60,322 nt of DNA from an uncultured Pseudomonadota bacterium (GCA_937123825.1 CAKZKQ010000734.1:1-60322), one strand, 5' to 3'. Positions 23,907 through 38,994 are shown, counted from the stretch's first letter. Notes: a model not told the origin generated them from the sequence alone. Numbers and translations: made by a program.

Positions 23907-24345
23907 GCGCGTCCTCCCACAAGGAACTCTGTGTCCAATCGTATGTTCACCGCCCGCGCAGCGCGCCTTCGCACACAACCACCGTGGCGAGCGTCCTGGC
24001 CGCCATTGTGCGCTCCCGAGCCGTGTTGCGCGGCGATGAGGTCCCTTTTTGATGACCCCATCAGGCCCCGCGGTGTCTCCTTTGACGGCGTAACAGGCTC
24101 CCACCTTATCGTCAAGCGCCATCCCCGACTCAAACCACACCGCCGACCCACCTTTGCCCCAGCCACCACAGCCCTCCAGGACCCTGTTTGGATACCCAAA
24201 GAGGCCATTTGATCTCCCAAAAGGTGAAACCAACGCGGCGTTCTTGCGTTGGAATGTCAGGCGCGCTTCTGGCACGATGCGGGGGCAGTCAAAACCCAAA
24301 GCAAATCAACCCCAACGGCCCCTTGGCCAGGACCAGAATAACGAC
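23907..24345. other. Divergent intergenic region
   Basis: A 439-bp spacer between divergent genes (epimerase, minus; lipoprotein, plus). It should hold two promoters, but I could not place convincing -35/-10 pairs. I see no repeat or RNA gene. Confidence 0.4.
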
Positions 24346-24879
24346 ATGAATCGGTTAAAATGCATCTTTGGCGGCGTGTTGATGGCAGCGGCGATGGTCT
24401 TGCTTGCCGCATGCGGCGCCGACAAAAAAGAGGCCTCGGCCCCTGCCCCCGCCAAACCCACCGCCCCTGCCCCCAAACTCGATGACGCCCCGGCTGCCGA
24501 AGAAGCCCCCGTCCAAAAGCCGCCAGCCAACAAGGACGAGGAGGAAGAAGGGGAAGAGCCCGATGAAGCGTCAGGCGCCGACAAAGACGACAGCGATGAA
24601 GCCACTGGGAGCAAAGAGGCCGGGGACGAGCGCCTGGAGCGAGAGCAGGGCGGCAAGCGCAAAATGAACAAGACGGGCCGCGACATGGTCAAGCCCAACA
24701 ACGCGCCCGGGGACATCGGCAACATCGGACGCGGCGGCGGAAATGTGGCCCCAGCAGCGGCCCCCGCCAAGAAGAAGAAGGACGGCGCTGGCTACCGCGA
24801 AGAGTTTGGCGTGGAGGGCAAGAGCGACAAAGACCCGGGCAAAAAAGACGGGTACCGCGAGGAGTTTGGCGTGGAGTGA
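24346..24879 (+). CDS. Acidic low-complexity lipoprotein
   Basis: 177 residues. The signal sequence ends in LLAAC (lipobox Cys about residue 23). An Ala/Pro/Lys linker, a strongly acidic stretch (DEEEEGEEPDEASGADKDDSDEA), and a basic Gly/Asn stretch follow. The C-terminus carries the motif YREEFGVE twice, the second copy ending the protein, separated by Lys/Gly/Asp-rich sequence. Largely disordered and membrane-anchored. The duplicated octapeptide could be a docking motif, which is speculation. It is followed at once by a strong terminator shared with the convergent peptidase gene. Confidence 0.82.
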   Translation: MNRLKCIFGGVLMAAAMVLLAACGADKKEASAPAPAKPTAPAPKLDDAPAAEEAPVQKPPANKDEEEEGEEPDEASGADKDDSDEATGSKEAGDERLEREQGGKRKMNKTGRDMVKPNNAPGDIGNIGRGGGNVAPAAAPAKKKKDGAGYREEFGVEGKSDKDPGKKDGYREEFGVE

Positions 24880-24882
24880 TGC

Positions 24883-24921
24883 CAAAATGCAGACGTCCGA
24901 CGTCCTTTCGTCTGCATTTTG
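24883..24921. terminator. Bidirectional rho-independent terminator
   Basis: A perfect 13-bp stem (24883-24895 with 24909-24921) around a 13-nt loop. The stem ends in AAAA/TTTT, so both strands carry a U-run. It sits between convergent genes ending at 24879 and 24934. Confidence 0.85.
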
Positions 24922-24933
24922 ATATGAGCGCCG

Positions 24934-25971
24934 TCACTGATTGGCAATCTGATCGAGGATCGCGGCCAACCCTTCGGTGACGCGCGCCATGTCGTCGTAT
25001 TCGAGCTTGTCGGCGGTGTCGGTGGGCTTGTGGTAGTCGTCGTAACGAAAGGGCGCCGTGTCGGTGATCATGATCCCCGGATAGCCCGCCATCCAAAACG
25101 ACCAATGATCCGATCGGTGGGTGCCGGCCAACCACGGCGGCGCCACCAACCCCTCGCTGGGAAAGGCCACGCGTCCTCGCCAGGCCCCCAGCGCCTCTTC
25201 CACGGCGGGGCGAGAATCCATGTCCCCGATGAAGGCCACAAAGTCCCCGGTGTTGGGGTAGAAGAGTTCGAGCCAGGTGGCGGCGTAGGTCTGGCTGCCG
25301 GGCTCGCGGCTGAAGTTGCCCAACGTCTCCAGCGACCACATGGTCACGATCTTGTCCCCTTTGGCGCGGGCTTTGTGGGCGTAGACCAAGCTGCCCATCA
25401 ACTCGGTGCGGGCGTAGGGGAGTTCTTCGTTGGCAAAGGCCACAAAGCGCACGGTGCGCGCCAGCGGGCGGCCGCGCATGAGCCGGGACAGCTCCAGCAT
25501 GATGGCGACCCCACTGGCGTTGTCCGAGGCGCCAGGGGAACCTGCGTGGGTGTCGTAGTGGGCGCCGACGACGATGATCTCATCGGCCAGCGCGCCGCCA
25601 AGCAGTTCCATTTCCAGGTTGATCGCCGGGTTGAGGCCGGGGATGGGGTAGCTCTGGTGGCGGATGTGGGTGTGTCCCTGGCGCAGCCAGGCTTCTTCGA
25701 TGTATGCGGCGGCGGCGGCCATGTTGCGGCCACCGGCGTCGAGCGCGTTTCGAGGGCCGATGTCCACCGCCAGGGCTTTGACGTGGCCGCGCAGCATCTT
25801 GGCAAGCTGGCGCTGGTCTGGGTCGAGCGCTGCGGGAGCACCGCGAAAGGACTCTCCCGGCATGTGGATCATGGCGTAGAGGCCGGCGGCGATGGCGCTG
25901 ATGAACCCCACCACCACCACCGCGCGGACGATCCAGCGAGTGCGCGCCGAGAACCTGGACTCTTTGGCCAT
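24934..25971 (-). CDS. M28-family zinc peptidase, membrane-anchored
   Basis: 345 residues from the ATG at 25971. A TTG four codons upstream is possible but less likely. A single N-terminal helix (about residues 13-33) anchors it, with the catalytic domain outside. M28 zinc-ligand motifs are in order: GAHYDTH (His/Asp), ASDNASG (Asp), ANEELPY (catalytic Glu pair), LETLGN, and the final His in DDYHKPTDT. The SDHWSFW segment also fits. The family contains aminopeptidases and glutaminyl cyclases; specificity is not decidable here. It converges on the lipoprotein gene and shares the terminator. Confidence 0.9.
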   Translation of the reverse strand: MAKESRFSARTRWIVRAVVVVGFISAIAAGLYAMIHMPGESFRGAPAALDPDQRQLAKMLRGHVKALAVDIGPRNALDAGGRNMAAAAAYIEEAWLRQGHTHIRHQSYPIPGLNPAINLEMELLGGALADEIIVVGAHYDTHAGSPGASDNASGVAIMLELSRLMRGRPLARTVRFVAFANEELPYARTELMGSLVYAHKARAKGDKIVTMWSLETLGNFSREPGSQTYAATWLELFYPNTGDFVAFIGDMDSRPAVEEALGAWRGRVAFPSEGLVAPPWLAGTHRSDHWSFWMAGYPGIMITDTAPFRYDDYHKPTDTADKLEYDDMARVTEGLAAILDQIANQ

Positions 25972-26170
25972 TGTGTCCCCCAAGACAGAACCGTTCGATG
26001 CCCTTTGATGCGCTTTGCTTCAGGCCGTTTTGCCTGCGCGTGTGGCGTTTGGGCATCGGCCCATATCCCCCCAATGATTTGATACAATAGATGGGCGACG
26101 CTTGACAGCCCATGAGCGCGGCGCCTAGAACCCTCTTTGGTTTGAGACCGTTGTTTGTCGCGGAGTCCGT

Positions 26171-27178
26171 ATGCCACAGTTGCGCAAGGACCCCATTGTC
26201 GACCGCTGGGTGATCATTGCCACCGAGCGGGGGGTCCGCCCCAAAAGAGATCGCACGCAAGCCAAGCGCCTCCTTGAGGACGCCAATGGCCCGTTTTGCC
26301 CCGGGAACGAGGACGCCACCGCTGGTGAGATCCTCGCTTTCCGCCCAGACGGCAGTGCGCCCAACACCAGCGGTTGGACGCTGCGGGTGGTCCCCAACAA
26401 GTACCCCGCGCTCAAGGTCGAGGGTGAGCTTGGCAAGCGCGGCGAGGGCCTCTACGACATGATGAACGGCGTGGGGGCGCACGAGGTTATTATTGAGACC
26501 CCGCGCCATGATCTGCAGCTCTCGGACCTGCCTGCGCGAGACATCGAAGACATTTTGTGGGCCTATCGGGACCGCTTGCTGGACCTTAAAAATGATTCGC
26601 GGCTGCGCTACGGGGTGATTTTTAAAAACCACGGCGCCCAGGCCGGAGCCACCATCGGACACTCCCACAGCCAGCTCATCGCGCTGCCCATCATTCCCAA
26701 ACTGGTGGCCGAAGAGATGGCCGGCGCCCAGCGCTACTACGACTTCCGCGACCGGTGCGTCTACTGCGACATTGTCGAGCAGGAGACCCGCGACGGCAGC
26801 CGGGTCATCCACGAAACCGAACACGTCGTGGCGCTGGCCCCCTTTGCCAGCCGCTCGCCCTTTGAGGTCATGATCCTGCCGCGCGAGCACCACTGCTCTT
26901 TTGTGGACAGCCCCGCGGCGGTCTTCCGCGAGACGGCGGCGGTGATGCGCCTGGTCTTGCGCAAGCTCAAAAAAGCGCTGGACGACCCCCCTTACAATTA
27001 CATGCTTCATACCTCCCCGTTTGGGGAGTCCGCCCTGAACCACTACCACTGGCACATCGAGATCATCCCGAAGTTGACCGATGTGGCCGGTTTTGAGTGG
27101 GGCAGCGGCTTCTATATCAACCCCACTCCACCCGAGCACGCAGCCAAGTTCCTGCGTGAGATCGAGGTGGAGCTTTAG
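26171..27178 (+). CDS. galT: Galactose-1-phosphate uridylyltransferase family protein
   Basis: 335 residues; CGGAG precedes the ATG at 26171. HIT-superfamily nucleotidyltransferase with two halves. The active-site GHSHSQ motif (His-x-His-x-Gln) is near residue 164. The N-terminal zinc-site segment reads GPFCPGNE, where the usual first Cys is Gly. A second Cys pair (RCVYCD) and the C-terminal HYHWHIEIIP are present. It could act as GalT in the Leloir pathway or as the related ADP-glucose phosphorylase. It starts a plus-strand set with a GT5 protein, a carboxylase subunit, an outer-membrane protein and malQ. Confidence 0.88.
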   Translation: MPQLRKDPIVDRWVIIATERGVRPKRDRTQAKRLLEDANGPFCPGNEDATAGEILAFRPDGSAPNTSGWTLRVVPNKYPALKVEGELGKRGEGLYDMMNGVGAHEVIIETPRHDLQLSDLPARDIEDILWAYRDRLLDLKNDSRLRYGVIFKNHGAQAGATIGHSHSQLIALPIIPKLVAEEMAGAQRYYDFRDRCVYCDIVEQETRDGSRVIHETEHVVALAPFASRSPFEVMILPREHHCSFVDSPAAVFRETAAVMRLVLRKLKKALDDPPYNYMLHTSPFGESALNHYHWHIEIIPKLTDVAGFEWGSGFYINPTPPEHAAKFLREIEVEL

Positions 27179-27259
27179 GCCAAGGTCCGCGGCGGCCCTA
27201 ATGGGGGGTCGCTGTCGGCACCAGGTGCCTCGGCTTCGAAAGGACATACAGGACGCGCC

Positions 27260-28788
27260 ATGCACATCTTGTTCGCGACCCCGGAAACAGCCCCCTACAC
27301 AGTCACCGAAAACGGCCTCGGACAGCGCTGCGCGCAGTTGGCCGAAGCGATCACGACTTTCAAGCCGGGCAACTTCCCTGAAAACATCACCAACCCCGAG
27401 ATCGACCCGCTGACCATCCCCAACCCGGTCACCTCGCTCTCGGTCGTCGCGCCTCTGCACTCGGGGATCAACCCCGACGCCGAGCGCCTGGCGCGTCGCC
27501 TGACCCCCCTTAAGGTCCCCTTCAACGGTGGCACCGAAGAGGTCTTCATCTACGAGGGCCGCACCCCCCAGCGCGTGCGCCTCTTCTTGCTCTCCCACGA
27601 ACTCTTTGAGGTCGACGACATCTACAGCCATGGGCGCGCCGAGCGCTTTGCCCTCTTTGCCCGCGCCGTGGTCTCGTTCTGCGAGTCCTTCCCGCTGCCG
27701 GTGGACGTGGTCCACTGCCACGGGTGGGCCACCGGCCTGATCCCGGCCTACTTGGACGCCTTTGGCCAGGACGGCCCGCTGGCCGAAGTCCTGACCCTCT
27801 TTGATGCCCAGGACATCGACGGCCACAAGGGCTTCCCCAAGAAGCTCTCGCGTTACATCGGGTTGCCGAACGACTACCTGACCGACGACGCGCTGCTGCT
27901 CGACAACCGGCTCAACTACGCCCAGGCCGGCATTCTCTTTGCCGACTTCATCTCGACCGGCTCCGACAGCCTCAACGAGGCGCTGGTCGCCGAGGACAGC
28001 GATCACCCGCTGGCCGAGGCCTTCGCCGACCGTGAGGAAGACCTCTTTGGCGCCCTCGACGGCATCCAGGTCGAAGAGTGGAACCCGGCCAACGACAGCC
28101 TCATCGCGGTCAACTTTGACATCGAGGGGCTCAACGGCAAGCGCCGCAACAAGGCTGACGTGCAGCACATCTTTGGCCTGCCGATGCGCCCGATGGTGCC
28201 GCTGCTGGCCTTCACCTCGGGGCTGGACAAGGCCCGCGGCCTGGATGTCCTGATCAGCGCCGTGGGCAACATGCTTGAAGATGGCGCTTCGCTGCAGCTC
28301 GTGGTCATGGCCGACGGCCAGGACGACCAACTCAAGTCCAAGCTGGTGCGCCTCAAAGAGGCCTTCCCCCGCGCCGTGGGCTTGCACTACGGCCATGATG
28401 AGGCCCTGCTGCACCGGATCCTGGCCGGCTGCGACCTGATGGTCATGCCCGACCGCCAGCCCAGCACCGCCCTGCAGCCCCTGCGCGCGCTGCGCTACGG
28501 CACCATCCCGGTGGCCCACAGCGCCGGAGCGTTCAAGGACATCGTCACCGAGTGGGACGGCACCGGCAAAGCCCCCGTGGGCATGGCCGCAGGCATCACG
28601 TACAAGGACCACAACGCCCAGGCGCTCTCGGGCGCCATTGAGCGTGCCACCGAATTGATGAAGCTGCCCCGGCAGTGGCGCCCCTTGCAGGAGCACGCCA
28701 TGAAACAGGACTTCTCCTGGGCCGCCACCGCCAACCGCTTTGTCGCCCTCTACGAAGACCTCACCTACGAAGAAGAAGACGACGACGC

Positions 28789-28792
<4 letters not shown>
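27260..28792 (+). CDS. Degenerate glycogen/starch-synthase-like (GT5) protein
   Basis: 510 residues with the GT-B layout of glycogen synthase: MHILFATPETAPYTV at the N-terminus, DVVHCHGWATGLIPAYL mid N-domain, AFTSGLDKARGLDVLISA at the start of the C-domain and ALRYGTIPVAHSAGAFKDIV near the end. Two signatures are changed. The ADP-glucose-binding KTGGL is TENGL (residues 15-20). The catalytic EPCGL region is PSTAL, so the Glu is missing. This points to a changed donor, a non-catalytic protein, or a different reaction. The C-terminus is acidic (YEEEDDDA). Its TGA overlaps the ATG of the carboxylase gene (ATGA), so the two are translationally coupled. galT and malQ nearby support glucan metabolism. 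Confidence 0.8.
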
Positions 28793-30333
<1,541 letters not shown>

Positions 30334-30575
30334 GCTTCCCGCATCGATCCACAACCGGGTCTGTCTCGTAGAGAAGACTTGAAGATTGCGCGCCTTCGGG
30401 TTACCGGTAGAGTCAGTGGCAACATGACCCGGTACACAACCCAGCGGCGCGCTGCGCCAGACGACGTGCATTGACCCCCTTTTCCAGACCACGTGGCGCT
30501 CGGGGATGATCTGCGCGCCCTCTTGCGGGGATCCACAACCGGCAGGGTTCGCTCCACACGACGACGGGAGGCAAG

Positions 30576-31640
30576 ATGCGAGACCAATGGATGAAGGCGG
30601 CACGCCGCGCTTCAACGATCTTCCTGGCCACGGCCATCACCTTGAGCGCCAGCGCCGCAATGGCGGGCTCACCATGGGTCTTGCCCGAAGGACGCACGGT
30701 CCTGCAACTGGACTTCAGGACCGAGTTCGCCGACCGCGAGTTCCTGCCTGACGGCACCAACCAGGAGTTTCCCGTCAACGGCCGCTACTCGTCCCAAACC
30801 CTGGGACTGACCCTGCGCCAGGGCTTCGCCCAGGACTTCGAGGTCTCCCTGTCGGCTTCCTACAAGGCGCTGTCCTACGACGCCGACCCCATCACCGTCA
30901 TCGGCCCCATCGGCACCAACGCCGACGGCGACGCCATCAACGGCCAGATCCTGCCCACCTTTGACGTCAACCGCCAGATCGAAGGTCTGGCCGACGTTTT
31001 TCTGGGCGTGCGCTACAACCTCTACAAAGGGCCGATCCTCATCACGCCCGAGCTGGAACTGAAGATCCCCGGCGGCTACGAAGGCCCCCGAGGCACCTTC
31101 GTCGGCGACAACCCCGGCCTGCTGACCAACGACGACGGCACCTTCCAGGAGCAACGCGTCGGCAACGTCCCGGCCATCGACGATGTGGCGCTCGGTGACG
31201 CCCAGGTCGACCTGACCGCCTCGATGCTCTTTGGCACCTTCATCCCGGCCTCGCGCACCTTTGCCCGCGCCGGGGCTGGCTTCCGCTTCCGCTTTGGCGG
31301 CGCCGGCCAGCAGGTCATCGGCGACATCAAGCTGGGCCAGCTCATCGGCGAGCGTCTGGTCTTCTTTGTGGCCTCCTCGATCACGCACACGGTCACCGAG
31401 GGGCGCGTCATCGGCATCAGCTACGCCACCAAAGAGACCAACACCCCCGCGCAGGCCTTCCCGGCGAGCAACTTTGAACTCTTTGACCTGCGCCTGGACA
31501 AGAACTTCATCGACGTCTCGGGCGGCGGCATCTTCAAGACCGGCCCTTACGAGCTGATCCTCAGCGGCGGCAAAATCCTCGACGGCGAAAACATCTCCGA
31601 AACCATCTTCGTGAGTTTTTCCACCACCTACCGCTACTGA
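30576..31640 (+). CDS. Outer-membrane beta-barrel protein
   Basis: 354 residues; GGGAGG at 30566-30571 precedes the ATG. A signal peptide cleaves after AMA (about residue 29-30). The mature protein alternates short amphipathic strands and polar loops (LGLTLRQGFAQDFEVSLSASY, DVFLGVRYNLYKGPILITPELELKIPGG, FARAGAGFRFRFGG) and ends SFSTTYRY with an aromatic penultimate pattern, as expected for BAM-assembled porins. Its place before malQ suggests uptake of a maltodextrin-like or lipid solute, but I see no residues that prove it. Confidence 0.78.
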   Translation: MRDQWMKAARRASTIFLATAITLSASAAMAGSPWVLPEGRTVLQLDFRTEFADREFLPDGTNQEFPVNGRYSSQTLGLTLRQGFAQDFEVSLSASYKALSYDADPITVIGPIGTNADGDAINGQILPTFDVNRQIEGLADVFLGVRYNLYKGPILITPELELKIPGGYEGPRGTFVGDNPGLLTNDDGTFQEQRVGNVPAIDDVALGDAQVDLTASMLFGTFIPASRTFARAGAGFRFRFGGAGQQVIGDIKLGQLIGERLVFFVASSITHTVTEGRVIGISYATKETNTPAQAFPASNFELFDLRLDKNFIDVSGGGIFKTGPYELILSGGKILDGENISETIFVSFSTTYRY

Positions 31641-31733
31641 AAGGCCAGCCCAAGACCCACCCCATGGGCCATCGGCGCTCGATCCCCAGCCCAGGCCCTC
31701 GAACACCAAGAACACGGAACGCAAAAGACCACC

Positions 31734-33230
31734 ATGACCACCATCGAACGCTCCAGCGGCGTCCTGCTGCACCCGACTAGCCTTCCCGGCAACCTGTGGG
31801 CAGGCACCATGGGCGCCCAGGCGCGCCGTTTTGTTGACTTCCTCCAGGAAGCGGGCATGAGCCTGTGGCAGGTGCTGCCGCTTGGCCCCACCGGAGACGG
31901 GGACAGCCCCTACCAGTGCCTGAGCGCCTTTGCGGGCAACCCCATGATGATCGACTTTGAGGCGCTGATCGAAGAGGGTCTCTTGCCCAGCGACGCGGCA
32001 CTCTGGGGCGGCGGCGGCCAGCAGGCTGACTTTGACGGCCTGCGCACCCACCAGGGGTACTGGCTGCCCCAGGCCTGGCGCAACTTCGAGGCCAAGGCCG
32101 ATCCGGCCCGCAAGGTGGCCTTTGAGGTCTTCTGCAACACCGAAGCGCACTGGCTCGACGACTACGCCCTCTTTGAAGCCCTGGTCCAGGCCAACGACCG
32201 CCGCGCCTGGTGGGACTGGGCGGCCCCGATCGCCCAGCGCCAGCCCGACGCCCTCGACAAAGCCCGCGCCGAGCTGGCCGAGCCCATCGCCGTGACCCGC
32301 TTTGCCCAGTTCATCTTCTTTGAACAGTGGCAACAACTGCGCACCTACGCCAAAGCGCGCGGCGTGCAGATCGTCGGCGACATCCCCATCTTCGTGGCCC
32401 TCAACAGCGCCGACGTCTGGGCCCAGCCCGAACTCTTCCTCCTGAACGAACACGGCCGCCCCACCGCCGTGGCCGGCGTACCCCCCGACTACTTCAGCGA
32501 AAAGGGCCAGCTGTGGGGCAATCCCCTCTACCGCTGGGACGTCATGGCCGACAACGGCTACGCCTGGTGGATCGCCCGCTTTGAGGCCGTCCTCAAAACC
32601 GCCGACCTCATCCGCGTCGACCACTTCCGAGGCTTCGAGGCCTACTGGTCCGTGCCCGCCGACGCCGAAGACGCCCGCTCCGGCGCCTGGGTCCCCGGCC
32701 CCGGCGCCGCCTTCTTCCAGGCCATCCGCGACCACTTCGGCGACATCCCCATCATCGCCGAAGACCTGGGCGACCTGACCGACGCCGTCCACCAACTGCG
32801 CGACGACTTCGAACTGCCCGGCATGAAGATCCTCCACTTCGCCTTCGGCTCCGGCAACGACAACGCCTACCTGCCCCACAACCACACCACCGCCCGCTGC
32901 GTCGTCTACCCCGGCACCCACGACAACAACACCACCGTCGGTTGGTTCAACGAGCTGCCCGAGCACACCCTTGAGCACCTGACCGAATACCTCGACACCA
33001 CCCCCACCGCCAAGGACATCCACTGGCACATGATCCGCATGGCCTGGGCCTCGGTCGCCCAACACGCCATCGTCGCCATGCAAGACATCCTCGGCCTCGA
33101 CGCCCAAAGCCGCATGAACATCCCCGGCGTCGCCAAAGGCAACTGGGGCTGGCGCCTACTGCCCCACCAGCTCAACACCGCCGGCGTGTCGGCGCGTTTA
33201 AGAGCGCTGGGCGCGCTCTTTGCTCGCTAG
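31734..33230 (+). CDS. malQ: 4-alpha-glucanotransferase (amylomaltase, GH77)
   Basis: 498 residues; disproportionates maltodextrins in the cytoplasm. GH77 motifs are complete: HPTSLPG near the start, LPLGPTGDGDSPYQCLSAFAGNP, GDIPIFVALNSADVW, the catalytic nucleophile Asp in RVDHFRGFEAYW, the acid/base Glu in IIAEDLG and the third acid in GTHDNNT. The length matches bacterial MalQ. Its last codons and stop lie inside a compound hairpin (33181-33240) that is the edge of repeat block B. Confidence 0.96.
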   Translation: MTTIERSSGVLLHPTSLPGNLWAGTMGAQARRFVDFLQEAGMSLWQVLPLGPTGDGDSPYQCLSAFAGNPMMIDFEALIEEGLLPSDAALWGGGGQQADFDGLRTHQGYWLPQAWRNFEAKADPARKVAFEVFCNTEAHWLDDYALFEALVQANDRRAWWDWAAPIAQRQPDALDKARAELAEPIAVTRFAQFIFFEQWQQLRTYAKARGVQIVGDIPIFVALNSADVWAQPELFLLNEHGRPTAVAGVPPDYFSEKGQLWGNPLYRWDVMADNGYAWWIARFEAVLKTADLIRVDHFRGFEAYWSVPADAEDARSGAWVPGPGAAFFQAIRDHFGDIPIIAEDLGDLTDAVHQLRDDFELPGMKILHFAFGSGNDNAYLPHNHTTARCVVYPGTHDNNTTVGWFNELPEHTLEHLTEYLDTTPTAKDIHWHMIRMAWASVAQHAIVAMQDILGLDAQSRMNIPGVAKGNWGWRLLPHQLNTAGVSARLRALGALFAR

Positions 33231-33240
33231 GACACGCCGG
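33181..33240 (+). terminator. Compound hairpin across the malQ stop codon
   Basis: CCGGCGTGTC (33181-33190) pairs with GACACGCCGG (33231-33240), enclosing a second stem AGAGCGC/GCGCTCT (33201-33207, 33213-33219). A third stem (about 33241-33264, GCTCGCTCGCTGGGCGAGCGAGC-like) follows. The stop codon at 33228-33230 lies in the loop. No T-tract is seen, so this would be structure-based 3' end formation. Confidence 0.5.
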
Positions 33241-34065
33241 GCTCGCTCGCTGGGCGAGCGAGCGGTTCGGTTGCCGCGCTGCGCTTGGCTGCCCTTTCGG
33301 TTCGCTTGCTGCGCTGCGCTTTTGGTTCGGTCGCTCGCTGCGCTTGCTTCCTTGTGGTTCGGTCGCTGCGCTCCCTTTTGGCATTTGTGATGGGTTGGGT
33401 TCTTGGCTCCGCCGGTACGAGTGGGGCATTTCGTCGAAATTGCTTCGTTTTTGGAGGTTGGATGAGCGCTGGTTGAGGGTTGTGGGGCTTTCCTAGAGGT
33501 TTGTGAGTGGGTGGTGACGGCTTGAGAGGCTTTCCAAGGGGGTGGACGGCTTTTCTTGGCGGTCTTGATGAGCGATGGAGCCTTGGACGGCTTTTCCTGT
33601 CGCACCTTTTGAGCATTCCGAGACATCGAAGGTTGGTTTGGGGGCGAAGGTAGGCGGCGACAGCCCGCTGGCCGAGCGGCGTCGCGAATGTGAAGACCAA
33701 CGCCGTTGCCATCACAAAGGCCGGCAGGGAGGCGAGCGATGCCGCCTACCCTGCCCCCTCACAAAGCCGCACGCCCCCTTGGAAAGCCTTTCGAGTCACA
33801 ACCACCGACCACAAACCCCCTTGGAAAGCCTCACAAGTCGCCACCAGCACTCATCCGACCTCAAAGAAGTGAAAGCAATTTCGACGAAATGCCCCACTCC
33901 AACCGGCGGAGCCAAGAACCCAACCCATCACAAATGCCATAAGTGAGCGAAGCGAACGAACCACAAGGGAGTGAGCGCAGCGAGCGACCGAACCACAAGC
34001 AAGCGCAGCGCCGCGAACCAAAAGCGCAGCGCCAGCAAGCGAACCGCGTCCTCGCAAAGCGAGGG
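33235..34065. repeat. Long palindromic intergenic block B
   Basis: Same plan as block A. The left arm carries GCTGCGCTTTTGGTTCGG tracts, a TTTGTGATGGGTTGGGTTC segment (about 33384-33402) and CTTTCCAAGGGGG. The right arm repeats these inverted (CCCCCTTGGAAAG near 33777; GAACCCAACCCATCACAAAT at 33916-33935; AGCGCAGCGCCAGCAAGCGA near 34023-34042). The core has a single copy of the unit (GGGGGCGAAGGTAGGCGGCG, from about 33639). It lies between convergent malQ and srkA. A small hairpin (CCTCGC at 34050-34055, GCGAGG at 34059-34064) closes it next to the srkA stop. Confidence 0.85.
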
Positions 34066-34073
34066 CGCCCCAC

Positions 34074-35120
34074 TCACTCTTCCCAGTCCCAGAAGAAGTC
34101 TTTGTTGGTGAGTTCGGGTTCGGGTTGGGCGGGTTTGCGTGGGTTGTCGGAGGTGGCTTGGATGTGTTTGAGGAGGTCTTCGAGGTCTTCGGTTTCTTGG
34201 CGCCAGTAGTCTTCGGTGCCGAAGTGTGGCCAGGTGCGTGGGAAGATGGGGTCGTGCCAGCGTCGGGCGAGCCATGCGGCGTAGTGGACCATGCGCATGC
34301 CGCGCAGGGGTTCGATGAGGTTGATGGTTTTGTAGGGGAAGGGTTTGAAGCGTTCGTAGCCGTCGAGGAAGGCGGCGCGCAGGCGGTCGGCCCATTGGTC
34401 GCGGCCGGGCAGGGCGAGCCAGATGTCCTGGACGGCGGGTCCAACGACCATGTCGTCGAAGTCGAGGACATTGAAGACGTTGTCGCGCAGCAGGAGGTTG
34501 CCCATGTGGAGGTCGCCGTGGAGTCGCTGTGTGGGGACGCCTTCGAGGCGTTCATCGGCGATGTCGGCGATTTCGTTGGCGGCGCTGAAGTAGCGGTCTT
34601 TGAAGTAGGGCGGGATGGTTTGATTGAGGGAGAACCAGGCCAGGTGGTCGCGGATGTAGTTGTCGGGGGTGATGCGCAGGCGGTTTGGGGCGTCCTGTCG
34701 GTCGCCGACGGCGTGCATGCGTCCGACGAGCATGCCGAGGCGCTCGGCCAGGTCTTCGGTGAGTTCGTCGGGGGCGCGTCCGCCGCGGCGCTCGAAGATG
34801 CAGTAGTGGATGTTGTCGATTTGGTGGAGCGTTTGGCCGTCTGGGAAGGGGCGCACGGGGCAGACGGGGATCTCGTCGGCTTGGAGTTGGGCGGTGAAGA
34901 GGTGTTCTTCGAGGATCTGTTCGCGGCTCCAGCGTCCGGGGCGGTAGAATTTGGCCACGACGCGGGTGCGGTCTTCGAGTTCGACCTCATAGACGCGGTT
35001 TTCGAAGGAGTTGAGCGGGTAGCACACGGGGTTGGTGTGCAGTCCGGCGGCTTCGACGGCGCGCAGGATGTGCTCTGGGGTCAGTGAGAGGAAGAGGTCG
35101 GTGTTGTGATCGGTGGACAT
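34074..35120 (-). CDS. srkA: SrkA-type stress-response Ser/Thr kinase
   Basis: 348 residues; GGAG precedes the ATG at 35120. An aminoglycoside-phosphotransferase-fold kinase of the YihE/SrkA group. It has LNSFENRVYEVELEDRTRVVAKFYRPGRWSREQILEEH (ATP-binding Lys), the catalytic loop LHGDLHMGNLLLRDN, and the metal-binding LDFDDMVVGPAVQD. E. coli SrkA protects stressed cells from death. It lies 45 bp downstream of the kinase-ATPase gene on the same strand, so a signalling operon is likely. Its C-terminus stops just short of repeat block B. Confidence 0.9.
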   Translation of the reverse strand: MSTDHNTDLFLSLTPEHILRAVEAAGLHTNPVCYPLNSFENRVYEVELEDRTRVVAKFYRPGRWSREQILEEHLFTAQLQADEIPVCPVRPFPDGQTLHQIDNIHYCIFERRGGRAPDELTEDLAERLGMLVGRMHAVGDRQDAPNRLRITPDNYIRDHLAWFSLNQTIPPYFKDRYFSAANEIADIADERLEGVPTQRLHGDLHMGNLLLRDNVFNVLDFDDMVVGPAVQDIWLALPGRDQWADRLRAAFLDGYERFKPFPYKTINLIEPLRGMRMVHYAAWLARRWHDPIFPRTWPHFGTEDYWRQETEDLEDLLKHIQATSDNPRKPAQPEPELTNKDFFWDWEE

Positions 35121-35164
35121 GGGCTCCTCGATTGGAGATCTGCGGGTGTATCGGTGGTGTTGGG

Positions 35165-38791
<3,627 letters not shown>

Positions 38792-38994
38792 GGTGTGCCT
38801 CAAAAGGCGATCTGTACGTCGGGTTTTGATGGTGTGGTCGCCGCGTCTGACCACGGATCGCAATGAGGATACACCTTTGGAGGGGTGCGCACCACAAAGA
38901 GACCACAATGATCGACACCCGAGCGTTGGAATCAATCGCCGCAGTTCAAGGTGAGGCGAAGGGGTTCAATTTGAGCAAACCCTTGTGGGTGTTT

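Noticed and set aside
25580..28696. 1038-codon minus-strand open frame opposite galT and the GT5 gene
   Set aside because: Plus-strand genes here have full-length family matches. The antisense translation is His/Gly/Val-rich with no domain or start signal.
30669..33107. 812-codon minus-strand open frame opposite the barrel protein and malQ
   Set aside because: malQ and the outer-membrane protein on the plus strand are unmistakable, so the antisense frame is a composition effect.
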